Part shown: in pieces, positions 1 through 8,842 of the stretch
Numbering within the stretch: the first letter of the stretch is position 1
How the letters are laid out: each line of letters starts with the position of its first letter
NCBI RefSeq assembly: GCF_015831355.1
Contig: NZ_JADWYR010000001.1
Span: 806,001 to 870,000 of the forward strand
Direction of reading: 5' to 3'
DNA: 64,000 bases
From: Panacibacter microcysteis
GTDB lineage: Bacteria; Bacteroidota; Bacteroidia; Chitinophagales; Chitinophagaceae
Translations under genes and position numbers: made by a program
Notes under the pieces: model-generated
What the model saw: only the letters and a program-made list of their open reading frames with translations
Database searches by the model: none
What the model was told of the DNA's origin: nothing

Positions 1-143
1 ATTAAATATCAACAAAAGGTGTGTTATAGAAATACAATTTTTTACAGGCAAATGTTGCAACAGCATGTTCCTGCATAAATTATTTTTTGTGTGGGTAAGA
101 TACATGCGCCGGCATACCCTGAACTGCTGAATAATGTTATGTT

Positions 144-198
144 GTACAAGAGTGCGACGCAACGATGCTAAATAGTAATACAACTGCCCGGCCCATAA
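144..198 (+). repeat. dispersed intergenic repeat, type A head
   Basis: Exact type A head GTACAAGAGTGCGACGCAAC, then a tail ending in GCCCGGCCCATAA. It lies upstream of the exonuclease III gene in the same orientation. Any partner copy would lie left of the window or in the first 143 bases, where I see none. The rest of positions 1-254 shows nothing else I can name. Confidence 0.85.
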
Positions 199-254
199 CA
201 ATTACACGCAGCACTTTAACGATTATTGATAAATTGCGCCACTAATTATTGATG

Positions 255-1031
255 ATGCGTATTATTTCATACAACGTAAACGGTATAAGAGCAGCCATAA
301 AAAAAGGTTTGATTGATTGGTTGCAGACAGACCCTGCCGAGGTTATTTGCCTGCAGGAAACAAAAGCCTGGAAAGATGATGTGGATTACAAAAAAATAGA
401 AGCGCTTGGCTACAGCACCTATTGGTTTTCTGCAGAAAAAAAAGGTTACAGCGGTGTGGCAGTTTTTACAAAAATGCAACCGGATAATGTGCAGTTTGGA
501 AATGGTATTATGCAAAGCGATGCAGAAGGCCGGGTAATACGCCTGGACTTTGGCGATATAACGTTGATCAACGCTTACTTTCCTTCGGGCACAAGCGGAG
601 ATATAAGGCAAACTTATAAATACCAGTGGCTGGATGAGTTTCTTGATTACATTGAAATATTGAAGCAATCACGCACAAAAATTGTGGTAACAGGCGATTA
701 CAATATTGCACACAAAGAGATCGATATTCACGACCCAAAGGGCAATAAAAACTCATCTGGTTTTTTGCCCGGAGAAAGAGCCTGGATGGATAAGTTTTTG
801 CAACATGGTTTTGTAGACTCTTTCAGGGTTATAAGACCTGATGAGCGGCACCGCTACTCCTGGTGGAGCCAGCGGTTTCCGTCTGTAAGACTGAATAACA
901 AGGGCTGGCGCATTGATTACATAACAGTGACAGCAAACATGGAAAAAAGCATTGTGGCTGCAGATATTTACCCGGATGTGAAGCACAGCGACCACTGCCC
1001 TGTTTTTGCTGAAATAAAAAATGAAGCATGA
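255..1031 (+). CDS. xth: exodeoxyribonuclease III
   Basis: AP endonuclease and 3'-5' exonuclease of the ExoIII/APE1 family, acting in base excision repair in the cytoplasm. About 258 residues, the usual length. The family motifs appear in order: YNVNGIRA at the N-terminus, LQETKA with the metal-binding Glu, NAYFPSG, GDYNIAH with the catalytic Asp and Asn, SGFLPGERAWMD, GWRIDY and the C-terminal SDHCP with the catalytic His. The frame is open from a TTG at 249 and has two ATGs, at 252 and 255; I chose 255 because it gives the common MRIISYNVNG start. The stop overlaps the next start by four bases (ATGA), so the two genes are probably cotranscribed and translationally coupled. Confidence 0.95.
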   Translation: MRIISYNVNGIRAAIKKGLIDWLQTDPAEVICLQETKAWKDDVDYKKIEALGYSTYWFSAEKKGYSGVAVFTKMQPDNVQFGNGIMQSDAEGRVIRLDFGDITLINAYFPSGTSGDIRQTYKYQWLDEFLDYIEILKQSRTKIVVTGDYNIAHKEIDIHDPKGNKNSSGFLPGERAWMDKFLQHGFVDSFRVIRPDERHRYSWWSQRFPSVRLNNKGWRIDYITVTANMEKSIVAADIYPDVKHSDHCPVFAEIKNEA

Positions 1032-1333
1032 TTATTTACAACGTTACAACCCACGTAGACCATTCGGTGCACGATGCATGGCTAAAGTGGATGCAGGAAG
1101 AGCATATTCCTGAAGTGTTAAATACAGGCTGTTTCACCAATCACCAGCTTGTAAAGCTGCTGGAAACGGATGAAACAGAAGGAATAACTTACGCTGTACA
1201 GTACTACGCGGACAGTAAAGCAGCATATAACCGGTATACCAGTATTTATGCAGCCAGACTGAGGCAGGCGGTAGCAGATAAATGGGGTGATAAAACAGTT
1301 GGTTTTCGCTCTCTTATGCAGGTTGTGCATTAA
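1028..1333 (+). CDS. DUF4286 family protein
   Basis: A small cytoplasmic protein of 101 residues that matches the DUF4286 pattern as I remember it: an MIIYNVT start, a WLKWMQEEHIPEVL segment and a C-terminal GFRSLMQVVH. The fold is probably a ferredoxin-like dimer, as in the ABM/dabb group. No function is known to me. It overlaps the exonuclease III gene by four bases, so it is the second gene of that operon. Whether it has a role in repair is not shown by anything in the sequence. Confidence 0.8.
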   Translation: MIIYNVTTHVDHSVHDAWLKWMQEEHIPEVLNTGCFTNHQLVKLLETDETEGITYAVQYYADSKAAYNRYTSIYAARLRQAVADKWGDKTVGFRSLMQVVH

Positions 1334-1588
1334 TTGTGGATACTTTAAGAATATAATTTTATCAATTCAAAAAGAATGATATATTGTTCCAAAAGCCGCA
1401 CCAGCATTGAATTGTAGCGGAATAGCGCTAAAACCCTTTGCCAGTATGGGTTTTAGCCGGTTGCAATTTTAACAGGCACTGCAAATGGGCATGGTTATTC
1501 TGCTGAAATCCTTTGCCCGCCTGCATTTAACAGCATCATAAAATTTGCTTAAGAGTTAAAAAAAATTTCATTGATTGGGAAAAGCAGA

Positions 1589-1596
1589 TAAATTTG
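1589..1596 (+). promoter_or_regulatory. promoter -7 element of the HU gene
   Basis: TAAATTTG fits the Bacteroidota -7 consensus TAnnTTTG exactly and lies 30 bases before the HU start codon. The -33 side is weak (ATTG). The leader between the predicted start site and the ATG is A-rich, as is common before highly expressed genes in this phylum. Confidence 0.6.
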
Positions 1597-1625
1597 TTTT
1601 GTACTAATCAAATAAAAAAAATATT

Positions 1626-1895
1626 ATGAACAAAGCTGAATTGGTTGCCAAACTTGCAGATGATGCAGGCATCACAAAAACACAGGCAAACGCTACTCTT
1701 GATTCTTTTGTAGAAGCTGTTACTAAAACTTTAAAAGGCGGCGGAAAAGTTACCCTGGTAGGTTTTGGTACTTTCTCTGTTTCTAAACGTGCTGCACGTA
1801 CAGGTCGTAACCCACAAACAGGCGCTACCATCAAAATAAAAGCTAAAAAAGTAGCACGCTTTAAAGCTGGTAAAGAACTGAGTGCTAAATTGTAA
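1626..1895 (+). CDS. hup: HU family DNA-binding protein
   Basis: Nucleoid-associated histone-like protein that binds and bends DNA as a dimer. The 89 residues are the typical HU length. The sequence starts [18 protein letters not shown], has the [15 protein letters not shown] segment of the beta sheet, and carries the DNA-contacting arm with RTGRNPQTG followed by [15 protein letters not shown]. It is a single-gene unit with a good promoter upstream and a strong terminator downstream. IHF subunits are the only close alternative; the length and the K-rich tail favour HU. Confidence 0.95.
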   Translation: MNKAELVAKLADDAGITKTQANATLDSFVEAVTKTLKGGGKVTLVGFGTFSVSKRAARTGRNPQTGATIKIKAKKVARFKAGKELSAKL

Positions 1896-1916
1896 TCTAC
1901 GGTTCTTACAAAAAAG

Positions 1917-1948
1917 AAAGCAGAAGAAACAACATCTTCTGCTTTTTT
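1917..1948 (+). terminator. terminator after HU
   Basis: An 11-bp perfect stem (1917-1927 with 1935-1945) with a 7-base loop and a run of T, 22 bases after the HU stop. Confidence 0.85.
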
Positions 1949-2013
1949 ATGCTATGTAATTAAAGAGTTTTCTGCATTTTTGCAGCTTATTATAAACTTA
2001 TAAAACAATAATT

Positions 2014-2130
2014 ATGGGCAGAGGTGATAAAAAATCAAAAAAAGGTAAAATCTTCAAAGGCTCTTTCGGTAAAAGCCGTCCTGCAAAAGTTGTAAAAACA
2101 ACAAAAGCAGAAGACAAGCAAAAAGCATAA
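2014..2130 (+). CDS. 30S ribosomal protein bTHX
   Basis: A 38-residue, very basic protein: it starts MGRGDKKSKKGKIFKGSFG and continues with KSRPAK and a Lys-rich tail. The MGKGDKKTxxGKIxxGxxG pattern is that of the THX (bTHX) family, a small protein of the 30S head first seen in Thermus and widespread in Bacteroidota. The gene lies alone between the HU terminator and the convergent pdxH. A spaced T-rich stretch CATTTTTG lies about 37 bases upstream and may be its -7 element, with one mismatch. Genes of this size are often missed by annotation. Confidence 0.9.
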   Translation: MGRGDKKSKKGKIFKGSFGKSRPAKVVKTTKAEDKQKA

Positions 2131-2146
2131 CTTATTTGTTGATTGA

Positions 2147-2172
2147 GTTGATAAGTGTTTAAGCTTATCAAC
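2147..2172. terminator. hairpin between convergent bTHX and pdxH genes
   Basis: A 9-bp perfect stem GTTGATAAG / CTTATCAAC with an 8-base loop lies between two convergent genes. It has no long T run on either side, so its activity as an intrinsic terminator is uncertain. Confidence 0.4.
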
Positions 2173-2192
2173 CTTTCAACTGCTTGCAAAGC

Positions 2193-2831
2193 TTATGGCG
2201 CAAGCCTTTCGATTTTCCATCCCGTACCCGTTTTGCTATACAGCAATCTATCGTGCAGCCGGCTGCTTCTACCTTGCCAAAATTCAATTGTAAATGGTTT
2301 TATTCTATAGCCGCCCCAAAAATTTGGGCGTGGCACATCTTCTCCAAACTGCTTTGTATATTTCTCTACATTACCATCCAGCAATGTTCTACCATCTATA
2401 ACGCTGCTTTGCGGAGAAGCCCAGGCACCCACCCTGCTGCCAACAGGTCTTGAATAAAAATATTCATCACTTTCTTCGGCCGTAACTTTTTGCGCAACGC
2501 CTTCTATACGCACCTGCCGCTCCAGTTCTTTCCAAAAAAACGTAAGCGCAGCATTAGGGTTTACATCTAACGTATGCCCCTTATGGCTGTTGTAATTTGT
2601 AAAAAATACAAACCCATTTTCATCATAATCTTTAAGCAACACAATTCGTGCAGAAGGCTTACCTGCAGGAGATGCTGTTGCAAGCGTCATAGCATTTACT
2701 TCGTCTATTTCACTGTTTACCGCTTCATTCCACCATTTTGTAAACTGGCTTATAGCATCTGCGGCGGCATCATTTTCGTTTAGCGTTTGCAGGCTGTAAT
2801 TCTTTCTTATATCGGCCACGTCTTTTCTCAT
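2193..2831 (-). CDS. pdxH: pyridoxamine 5'-phosphate oxidase
   Basis: FMN-dependent enzyme that oxidises pyridoxine or pyridoxamine 5'-phosphate to pyridoxal 5'-phosphate. From [12 protein letters not shown] the protein is 212 residues, the family length. Motifs include [36 protein letters not shown] (in pieces, the FMN site), [17 protein letters not shown] and the C-terminal RLHDRLLYS. The frame stays open to 2876, but that extension runs into a dispersed repeat, so I start at 2831. The window also holds pdxA of the de novo vitamin B6 route, not adjacent. Confidence 0.95.
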   Translation of the reverse strand: MRKDVADIRKNYSLQTLNENDAAADAISQFTKWWNEAVNSEIDEVNAMTLATASPAGKPSARIVLLKDYDENGFVFFTNYNSHKGHTLDVNPNAALTFFWKELERQVRIEGVAQKVTAEESDEYFYSRPVGSRVGAWASPQSSVIDGRTLLDGNVEKYTKQFGEDVPRPNFWGGYRIKPFTIEFWQGRSSRLHDRLLYSKTGTGWKIERLAP

Positions 2832-2840
2832 AGTATGTAT

Positions 2841-2897
2841 TTTTTTGTACCGGGCTGTAACAATCCTCCCGGGCATCGTTGCGTCGCACTCTTGTAC
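2841..2897 (-). repeat. dispersed intergenic repeat, type A head
   Basis: Exact type A head read on the minus strand (2878-2897). The tail ends CAGCCCGGTACAAAAAAA only a few bases before the pdxH start, so the copy forms most of the pdxH leader if that is transcribed. Paired head to head with the type B copy at 3094. Confidence 0.9.
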
Positions 2898-3093
2898 TGC
2901 AAAGCTTTATGGAGCTTCTCCGGCTCTACCGGCGTATAGTGTGGCTGCCAACAAGCCACCGCAAAATTAATTATTGATGACCAATGATGTGGTAACCGCG
3001 GTCATCACATTTTTGTGCACCACAAAAAAAACAGGTAGTATACTGTAACGGCTTAGATAAAGCAGATCGTTGTAGTTGCCATATAAACGGAAC

Positions 3094-3132
3094 GTACAAG
3101 TGAGTGACACAACAGGCGATGCCATGAAAAAC
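3094..3132 (+). repeat. dispersed intergenic repeat, type B head
   Basis: Exact type B head GTACAAGTGAGTGACACAAC followed by AGGCGATGCCATGAAAAAC, the tail variant shared with seven or more other copies. Confidence 0.9.
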
Positions 3133-3245
3133 AATTGCTGATGCAACAATGCTATTTTGTATTTACGCTAATGCTTTGCAAAGCGAATAATAGTTGCACC
3201 TAACCGGTTGCAAATGACAATGGCATACAATAATTGCCCTATTGC

Positions 3246-4241
3246 TTAACCTTTCTTTTTGTAGCGGAATTTTTGAATACGGTTATCAAGAATGTCGCCT
3301 ACATAAACATTGCCTTCTTTGTCTACCGTAATATTGTGGTACCGGCAAACAGGACCTTTGTAACTGCCGCTTCTGCCATATTTTTTTTGTATAACGTCTG
3401 CAGAATCGAGCACGATAATGTTTGATCCTTTTGTTTCAGTAATTGTAGAAACATAATCGGAAGCAAGCAGTGTATTGTGTATGGTATCTGTTTCCACGGA
3501 GTAAATTTTACCGAAAGATGTGTCTGATATATTGAGCAGAAATTTGCCTGTTGAATCGAAGACCTGTACCCGCTTATTCTCCCGGTCAGCCACGTATACG
3601 TTACCTTTTTTATCAAGCGATATATCGTGCGGAATCTGGAATTGCCCTTCATTCTTACCCTGCGTACCCCATTGAAAAAGGAACTTGCCCTTTGGTGAAA
3701 ATTTGATGATACGGCTGTTGCCATAACCATCGGCCACATAAAAAGAGCCACCTGGGGTTACCGCCACGCTGGTGGGTTTATTAAAATGCAGGCGGTCGCT
3801 GCCACTTACACCTGCCTGCCCGAGTGTCATTAATAACTGTCCGTTGTGTGTAAACTTAAAAACCTGGTGCAACCCGAGGTCTGTAACCCAAACGTTATCG
3901 TTAAAATCGACGGTGAGGCCATGTGGCATTAAGAAAATACTATCGCCCCAGCTATTGATGATTTTGCCGGTTTGTTTATCCAGCTCAAGTACTGTTTTTT
4001 CAGTAATGGGATCTTTTGGTACATCGGCTTTCCATTCTCTAGAGGCCCGGTGAAAAACAAACACGTTGCCGGACGTATCTACATCTATGCCGGTAACATC
4101 TCCCAGTGGAAAGCTGTCGGGCAGTTGAGGCCAGTTATTGACCAGTTCGTACTGGTTTCGGTTTTCCTGTTGCGTATCTGTAAGGCCATTACATGCATAG
4201 AGGCATATAATAAACAAACAGAACATTGCTGGTTGCTTCAT
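3246..4241 (-). CDS. NHL-repeat lipoprotein (six-bladed beta-propeller)
   Basis: 331 residues. The N-terminus is a lipoprotein signal with the lipobox LYAC at about residues 14-17, so the protein is probably anchored in an envelope membrane. The rest is repeats of the NHL type: GLTVDFNDNVWVTDLGLHQVFKF, PTSVAVTPGGSFYVADG, IPHDISLDKKGNVYVAD and ITVDKEGNVYVGD (shown in part), each about 45 residues apart and matching a beta-propeller. Bacterial NHL lipoproteins of this kind are often annotated 6-bladed beta-propeller; their ligands are unknown. It stands alone on the minus strand between pdxH and the phosphoesterase. Confidence 0.85.
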   Translation of the reverse strand: MKQPAMFCLFIICLYACNGLTDTQQENRNQYELVNNWPQLPDSFPLGDVTGIDVDTSGNVFVFHRASREWKADVPKDPITEKTVLELDKQTGKIINSWGDSIFLMPHGLTVDFNDNVWVTDLGLHQVFKFTHNGQLLMTLGQAGVSGSDRLHFNKPTSVAVTPGGSFYVADGYGNSRIIKFSPKGKFLFQWGTQGKNEGQFQIPHDISLDKKGNVYVADRENKRVQVFDSTGKFLLNISDTSFGKIYSVETDTIHNTLLASDYVSTITETKGSNIIVLDSADVIQKKYGRSGSYKGPVCRYHNITVDKEGNVYVGDILDNRIQKFRYKKKG

Positions 4242-4304
4242 TGGTTTGAGATATTAGGGGGTAGCCGTAACGTTATATGCCAAATAGTAAGCTGACACAG
4301 ATTT

Positions 4305-5414
4305 TTACTCCATAAATGGCAATAGTTCGTACAACGATTTTTCTTCTGCAACAATCCGGGTTGGTATGCTATTCCTGTAACTCCATTTTACCAGTCTTAT
4401 AAAGCCTTTGTCCAGTTCAATTCCGGTGATGGTTCCGTCATCATAACAACAGCAGCCTGTGTTAAAGTAGGACGGGTTCATATTCTTGAAAGCGTTGTTC
4501 ACAAAGTTGTATTCTCGTCTTCGTCGTGGAATCTCGGCAGCTATTCTGTCAATCGTTTGCTGGTCTTTGTTTTCTCTTGCCTGTTCCAATTTCAAATATA
4601 ATCTTTCCAGGTGCGTTAAGGATTCAAATACGGGTTGATGCGTATGACCGGTTATTAATAAACAATAAGGTTGTTCATAAACCCAATCATACATCATTTG
4701 ATTGTGGAGTGTTTTCAACTGGTTATTGCCTGATGGAGAATTAGTATTAATCTCTAAAAAGGCTTGTAAAGGCCCCCAAATATAACTAACAAACCATTTA
4801 CTAAATGCATTTCCATCACTTTGTGCGTCTCCCTGGTGGCCGTGCGTACAAAATACATCCACATATTTGGTTTTTAACTGCACGCGGAGTACAATACCCT
4901 CAAAAATCTTTAGCTCTCTGCCATAAATGTTTTTAATATATTGTTGTGCAAAGGGATCGTTTTTCCAGAACAGATCGTGGTTGCCAATTATTTTGCAGTA
5001 AGCGTTTCTATCGATAAAAAGCTTTTCTTTTTCAAATGTTGCTTTATTATGCTTCATCACGGAGAATATATTGTTCTCCCACAGTTCTTCACTGTCGCCA
5101 AGATTTACAAAGTAAAAGTTGTTGTTATTATAATGCTCCAGTGCGCCAAGGTAGTTACCTTCTGCAAGACGAAAGTCATCAGAACCGTTCCTTGCGCCTT
5201 TGTGTTGATCAGAGAAAATGATTACAGATTGCTTCATAGGATCGAAGCTAAACATGCTGCCGCTCTTTTTACCGGGTTGGTCGAGCGACTGCTCATACAG
5301 TTTGCTTAATGATGCGAAGACATTGTCTCTTTTCGGGGCAGCAGCAAAGCGGTCAACGATATAAAGAACAGGTTTTGTAAGTAAATGCTTGAGTACCCGT
5401 TTGATGAAGTTCAT
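4305..5414 (-). CDS. calcineurin-like metallophosphoesterase
   Basis: 369 residues with the dimetal phosphoesterase motifs in order: FSDQHKGA (standing for the usual DxH), NLGDSEELWE (GDxxE), IGNHD (GNHD), FCTHGHQGD and the C-terminal ITGHTHQP (GHTH). The family includes UDP-2,3-diacylglucosamine hydrolases and cyclic nucleotide or general phosphoesterases; the sequence does not settle the substrate. The central insert with LKLEQARENKDQQTIDRIAAE looks helical. No signal peptide, so probably cytoplasmic. The next gene downstream on the minus strand is the NHL lipoprotein, 63 bases away, so cotranscription is possible. Confidence 0.85.
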   Translation of the reverse strand: MNFIKRVLKHLLTKPVLYIVDRFAAAPKRDNVFASLSKLYEQSLDQPGKKSGSMFSFDPMKQSVIIFSDQHKGARNGSDDFRLAEGNYLGALEHYNNNNFYFVNLGDSEELWENNIFSVMKHNKATFEKEKLFIDRNAYCKIIGNHDLFWKNDPFAQQYIKNIYGRELKIFEGIVLRVQLKTKYVDVFCTHGHQGDAQSDGNAFSKWFVSYIWGPLQAFLEINTNSPSGNNQLKTLHNQMMYDWVYEQPYCLLITGHTHQPVFESLTHLERLYLKLEQARENKDQQTIDRIAAEIPRRRREYNFVNNAFKNMNPSYFNTGCCCYDDGTITGIELDKGFIRLVKWSYRNSIPTRIVAEEKSLYELLPFME

Positions 5415-5454
5415 GCGATAGCTTTATCACGAATAAGTTAAAGCAAAAACACCG

Positions 5455-6327
5455 TTAATACACCTCCACACTCCATGTTTTTTCAAATACCTGGCCGGGG
5501 TTTAATTTATTCATGCCTTCTTTTTCATTGAGGTTACCAGATGCGTTTACACTGTCTGCAATACCACACCATGGTTCTATACAGATGAAGTCTGCATTTT
5601 TCGTAGCCCATATGCCTAAAAATGGAAACCCTGCTATATGCACTTTTATGCCGTGCGTTGTGTTATTGCCACGTATGTAAATGTGTTTTGATAAAAGATG
5701 TTTAAATACCAGTGCATCATCATGAAACAGCTCTTTAACGAGCGGCAATTTATCAGATATTTTCAATAATGGTTTGGTGTGTTGCTCAATCAATCCATCT
5801 GCTGATAGCGGCCACCTGCTCAATGCTTCTGAACGGCTAAACTGCAGGAAATAGTCATCATACGATGTGCCGGGTATAAGCGGCAATTTAAATGCGGGAT
5901 GACCACCTACGGAAAAATACATTTCTTCCCTGCCTTTATTCTCAACAATGTAAGACACGTTGAGATCATTTTGATCCAGCGTGTACCGCATAGAAAAAGA
6001 AAAGTGGAATGGATATACCTGTAATGTTTGCTCATTACTTTGCAATGTAAACATTATGGCATCAGGCTTTTGCCAGGTTACTTCAAATTCCATGTCTCTT
6101 GCAAAGCCATGGCGACTCATTTGGTAAGTCTGCCCTTTGTATGTATAACTACCATTTTTTAAACCGCCTACAATGGGGAATAATACCGGGCTTTTCTTGC
6201 CCCAGAAAGCTGGGTCGCCACTCCACATATATTCCATTTCAAAATTTTTGTGGGTAAGGCTCTGCAGTTCTGCACCTTTTGATTCTATAATTACTTTAAC
6301 CAGGTTATTCTCTATTGTGTATTGCAT
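5455..6327 (-). CDS. aldose 1-epimerase family protein (LacX-like)
   Basis: 290 residues of the galactose-mutarotase-like fold, LacX branch. Recognisable parts are GAELQSLTH near the N-terminus, MWSGDPAFWGKKSPVLFPIVGG, MSRHGFARD with the first catalytic His, and VGGHPAFKLPL with the second. The branch is expected to interconvert anomers of free or phosphorylated hexoses, but its true substrate is usually unknown. It lies 40 bases upstream of the phosphoesterase gene on the same strand, so the two may form an operon. No signal peptide. Confidence 0.85.
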   Translation of the reverse strand: MQYTIENNLVKVIIESKGAELQSLTHKNFEMEYMWSGDPAFWGKKSPVLFPIVGGLKNGSYTYKGQTYQMSRHGFARDMEFEVTWQKPDAIMFTLQSNEQTLQVYPFHFSFSMRYTLDQNDLNVSYIVENKGREEMYFSVGGHPAFKLPLIPGTSYDDYFLQFSRSEALSRWPLSADGLIEQHTKPLLKISDKLPLVKELFHDDALVFKHLLSKHIYIRGNNTTHGIKVHIAGFPFLGIWATKNADFICIEPWCGIADSVNASGNLNEKEGMNKLNPGQVFEKTWSVEVY

Positions 6328-6439
6328 AATCGGAGTTGGGAAAATGATATATGTTAAGTCCTAAAGCTGATGTTTAAAATTTGATTGATAGTACAAAGTA
6401 TGTGATCGTCTTCGCGCTTTGCTGCATAAAGCTTCTACA

Positions 6440-6495
6440 GTACAAGAGTGCGACGCAACGAAGACGCCACCTGCTCAACTGCCTGGCCCATAAAA
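6440..6495 (+). repeat. dispersed intergenic repeat, type A head
   Basis: Exact type A head. The tail ends GCCTGGCCCATAAAACTA and runs directly into the stop codon of the minus-strand pdxA gene. Confidence 0.85.
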
Positions 6496-7593
6496 CTACT
6501 CCGCATCTTCCCTTATTACTTCATCCTGTGCATTTGCAACAATCATGTTACTCATTTTGCGAAGGGGATTACTGCGCATATCATCGTAAGCAAGACGTTT
6601 ATGCAGAATGTCGATGGCTTTATAGGTAGCTTCCAAAAAAGACAGGTGATCGGCCTTTCCTTTACCTGCAATATCGAATGCCGTGCCATGATCCGGGCTT
6701 GTTCTTACTACAGGCAAACCGGCTGTATAATTTACACCCTCACCCACAGCAAGCGATTTAAACGGTATAAGGCCCTGGTCGTGGTACATGGCCAATACTG
6801 CATCAAACTTTTCATAGTGGCCGCGTGCAAAAAATGCATCTGCGCTATACGGTCCAAACACAAGCATGTTGTGTTGCTTTGCCTCGCGTATGGCAGGTTT
6901 TATGATTGTTTCTTCTTCGTTTCCAATAAGACCTTCATCGCCGGCATGTGGGTTTAAACCCAATACCGCAATCTTAGGTTTATCAATACCAAAATCTCTT
7001 TGCAGGCTTGCATGTACAATTTTTAGTTTGGCAACAATGTTTTCTTTTGTTACAAACTTTGCAATATCATTAACAGGCACGTGTTCTGTAAGCAAGGCCA
7101 CGCGCATGTTTTCGGCAGTCATGATCATTGCCACATCTTCCACTTCAAAAACTGCTTTAAGGTATGGCGTATGCCCACTGTAATTAAAGGCTTCTGATTG
7201 TATATTCTTTTTATGAATGGGCGCCGTTACCAATGCATGTATATGACCCTCTTTCAAAGATTGCACCCCTTGCTGCAGAGATTGCCATGCGTATTTACCG
7301 CCTACCTCGTTTAACTGACCGGGTGTTATCTGCACTTCCTCCTCCCAACAGTTAAACACATTGATTTGTTTAGGGTTTAGTCTTGTAAAATCTTTTACAG
7401 ACTGGTAACTGAAGTTGGCGTCGGGCACCACCTTTCTATAAAAATTCACACTTTTATTGCTGGCAAAAATTACAGGCACACAGGTTTCTGTAATCCTGCT
7501 GTCTGCAAGACTTTTTAAAATCAACTCTAATCCAATGCCATTTAAATCGCCACAGGTAAACCCAACCACAGGCTTTTGCTGTTCATGATTCAT
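6496..7593 (-). CDS. pdxA: 4-hydroxythreonine-4-phosphate dehydrogenase
   Basis: NAD-dependent oxidative decarboxylase of the DXP-dependent vitamin B6 route; with PdxJ it supplies pyridoxine 5'-phosphate. 365 residues. Family signatures are GDLNGIGLELILK at the N-terminus, ALVTAPIHKKNI, GHTPYLK, GLNPHAGDEGL, AMYHDQGLIPFKSL with metal-binding His and Asp, and RTSPDHGTAFDIAGKG. The PdxA family also contains PdxA2 members that act on D-threonate-4-phosphate in sugar-acid breakdown. The neighbouring sugar-acid genes make that worth remembering, but the sequence alone does not separate the two, and a pdxH gene in the same window favours the biosynthetic role. Confidence 0.93.
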   Translation of the reverse strand: MNHEQQKPVVGFTCGDLNGIGLELILKSLADSRITETCVPVIFASNKSVNFYRKVVPDANFSYQSVKDFTRLNPKQINVFNCWEEEVQITPGQLNEVGGKYAWQSLQQGVQSLKEGHIHALVTAPIHKKNIQSEAFNYSGHTPYLKAVFEVEDVAMIMTAENMRVALLTEHVPVNDIAKFVTKENIVAKLKIVHASLQRDFGIDKPKIAVLGLNPHAGDEGLIGNEEETIIKPAIREAKQHNMLVFGPYSADAFFARGHYEKFDAVLAMYHDQGLIPFKSLAVGEGVNYTAGLPVVRTSPDHGTAFDIAGKGKADHLSFLEATYKAIDILHKRLAYDDMRSNPLRKMSNMIVANAQDEVIREDAE

Positions 7594-7650
7594 CCAAAAC
7601 TATTTTAGTCGGTAAAATTAAGCATAATCGTATTAGATAACGGGAAGGGA

Positions 7651-7707
7651 TTTTTGTACCCTGCTGCATTGCTACTATTGAGCTTTACTTGCGTCGCACT
7701 CTTGTAC
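7651..7707 (-). repeat. dispersed intergenic repeat, type A head
   Basis: Minus-strand copy with 19 of 20 head bases and a tail ending CAGGGTACAAAAATCCC, lying just upstream of pdxA. Confidence 0.85.
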
Positions 7708-7774
7708 ATTATTGCATGCTTCAGCTTTGGGTACAGCTTTTGTTTTGTCCATGCCTGTCGCGGTGCAACTGCAA

Positions 7775-8821
7775 CTATTTATGCAGTTTCACCCTTAGCA
7801 CATAATCATCTGCAGTAATAAAGAGTTCATCTTTGGCATCATTAAAAGCACAATTGGAAGTTGGCCTGTTAAATATCTTTATCAGCGCAAGCCTTTTCCC
7901 TGCCGGTGAAATAATGTTAATACCATCAGGGCCTGAACTAAAAATGTTGCCGTTATTATCCAGCTTAAACCCGTCTGCACCTTGCTTTACTGTGGCTGCT
8001 GCACGCATGGGTGCAGCATCGAGGAAAAGACCACCGCTTACAACATTACCGTTTGCATCAAGTTTATAAGCAAACCAACCAGGCTTTGTAGCAGAGCTGC
8101 TTGCAACATAGAGTATCTTTTCATCGCTGGTTAGTGCTATGCCATTAGGGTTTTGTATGGAATCTACCAATAATGTAGTAATGCCCTGCGGGTCTGTTTT
8201 ATACACTCCTTCAAAAGATAATTCTCTTGTAGAATCGTTTTCCTTTTGCGGCAGACCATAAATAGGGTCAGTAAAATAAATATTGCCCTTGGAGTCCTGC
8301 ACCAGGTCGTTCGGGCTATTGAACTTCCTGCCATTGTAGTTAGCTGCCAGTATAGTGAAAGCTGGTTTAGGATCGTCGAGCGGGCTATTTAGTCTTGACA
8401 CATGCCTGTTACCGGACTGGCATAGTAAAAGCCTGCCCTGCTTGTCTAACGCCAGACCATTGGAGCCGTCTTCGCCACCAATGCGTTTTGTAGTACCTGT
8501 ATAACCGGAAGGTGTTAAATACAGTTTTGCCGTGTCTCCTTCTTGCCACTGGTATATTTTGTTTTCCGGCACATCAGAAAACAGCAGCATCTTTTTGCCG
8601 GCCAGCCATACAGGTCCTTCGCTCCAGGTAAATCCTTTTGCTATTACATCAATAACAGCATTGCTGTCTACCAGGCTGTTTGCTGCCGGGTCGAATAACT
8701 CTATTTTACCAACAGCGCTGTCATGCATGGTTGAAGAAGTGTCTGCATCAGCACCTGCTTTATTTTCTGCGCAGGCTGTAAACAGCAGGATGCCGGCGGT
8801 GTATGTACAAACTTTTTTCAT
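7775..8821 (-). CDS. SMP-30/gluconolactonase family lipoprotein
   Basis: 348 residues with a lipoprotein signal: MKKVCTYTAGILLFTACAEN, lipobox FTAC. The body is a six-bladed SMP-30/gluconolactonase propeller: EGPVWLAGKKMLLFSDVPENKIYQW (in parts; Glu is a metal ligand), GGEDGSNGLALDKQGRLLLCQ, NSPNDLVQDSKGNIYFTDP (Asn and Asp of the active site) and IQNPNGIALTSDEKILYVA. These enzymes hydrolyse sugar lactones such as glucono- or galactonolactone. It is next to dgoK and eda on the same strand, which suggests a sugar lactone from outside feeding KDG/KDGal breakdown. Confidence 0.85.
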   Translation of the reverse strand: MKKVCTYTAGILLFTACAENKAGADADTSSTMHDSAVGKIELFDPAANSLVDSNAVIDVIAKGFTWSEGPVWLAGKKMLLFSDVPENKIYQWQEGDTAKLYLTPSGYTGTTKRIGGEDGSNGLALDKQGRLLLCQSGNRHVSRLNSPLDDPKPAFTILAANYNGRKFNSPNDLVQDSKGNIYFTDPIYGLPQKENDSTRELSFEGVYKTDPQGITTLLVDSIQNPNGIALTSDEKILYVASSSATKPGWFAYKLDANGNVVSGGLFLDAAPMRAAATVKQGADGFKLDNNGNIFSSGPDGINIISPAGKRLALIKIFNRPTSNCAFNDAKDELFITADDYVLRVKLHK

Positions 8822-8842
8822 ATGGTGTTATTTGATGTGAAT

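Larger units (their letters stand above)
2832..3245. other. 414-bp gap between pdxH and the NHL gene
   Basis: Holds two dispersed repeats in head-to-head order (type A minus, type B plus) and a small hairpin, TTTTTGTG / CACAAAAA at 3010-3028. No convincing gene; a minus-strand frame of 60 codons across the second repeat lacks any family feature. Confidence 0.7.

Noticed and set aside
2832-2876. A longer start for pdxH
   Set aside because: The added codons come from a dispersed repeat; the inner ATG gives the family length.
2967-3149. A minus-strand frame of 60 codons in the gap after pdxH
   Set aside because: It runs through a dispersed repeat and shows no family feature.
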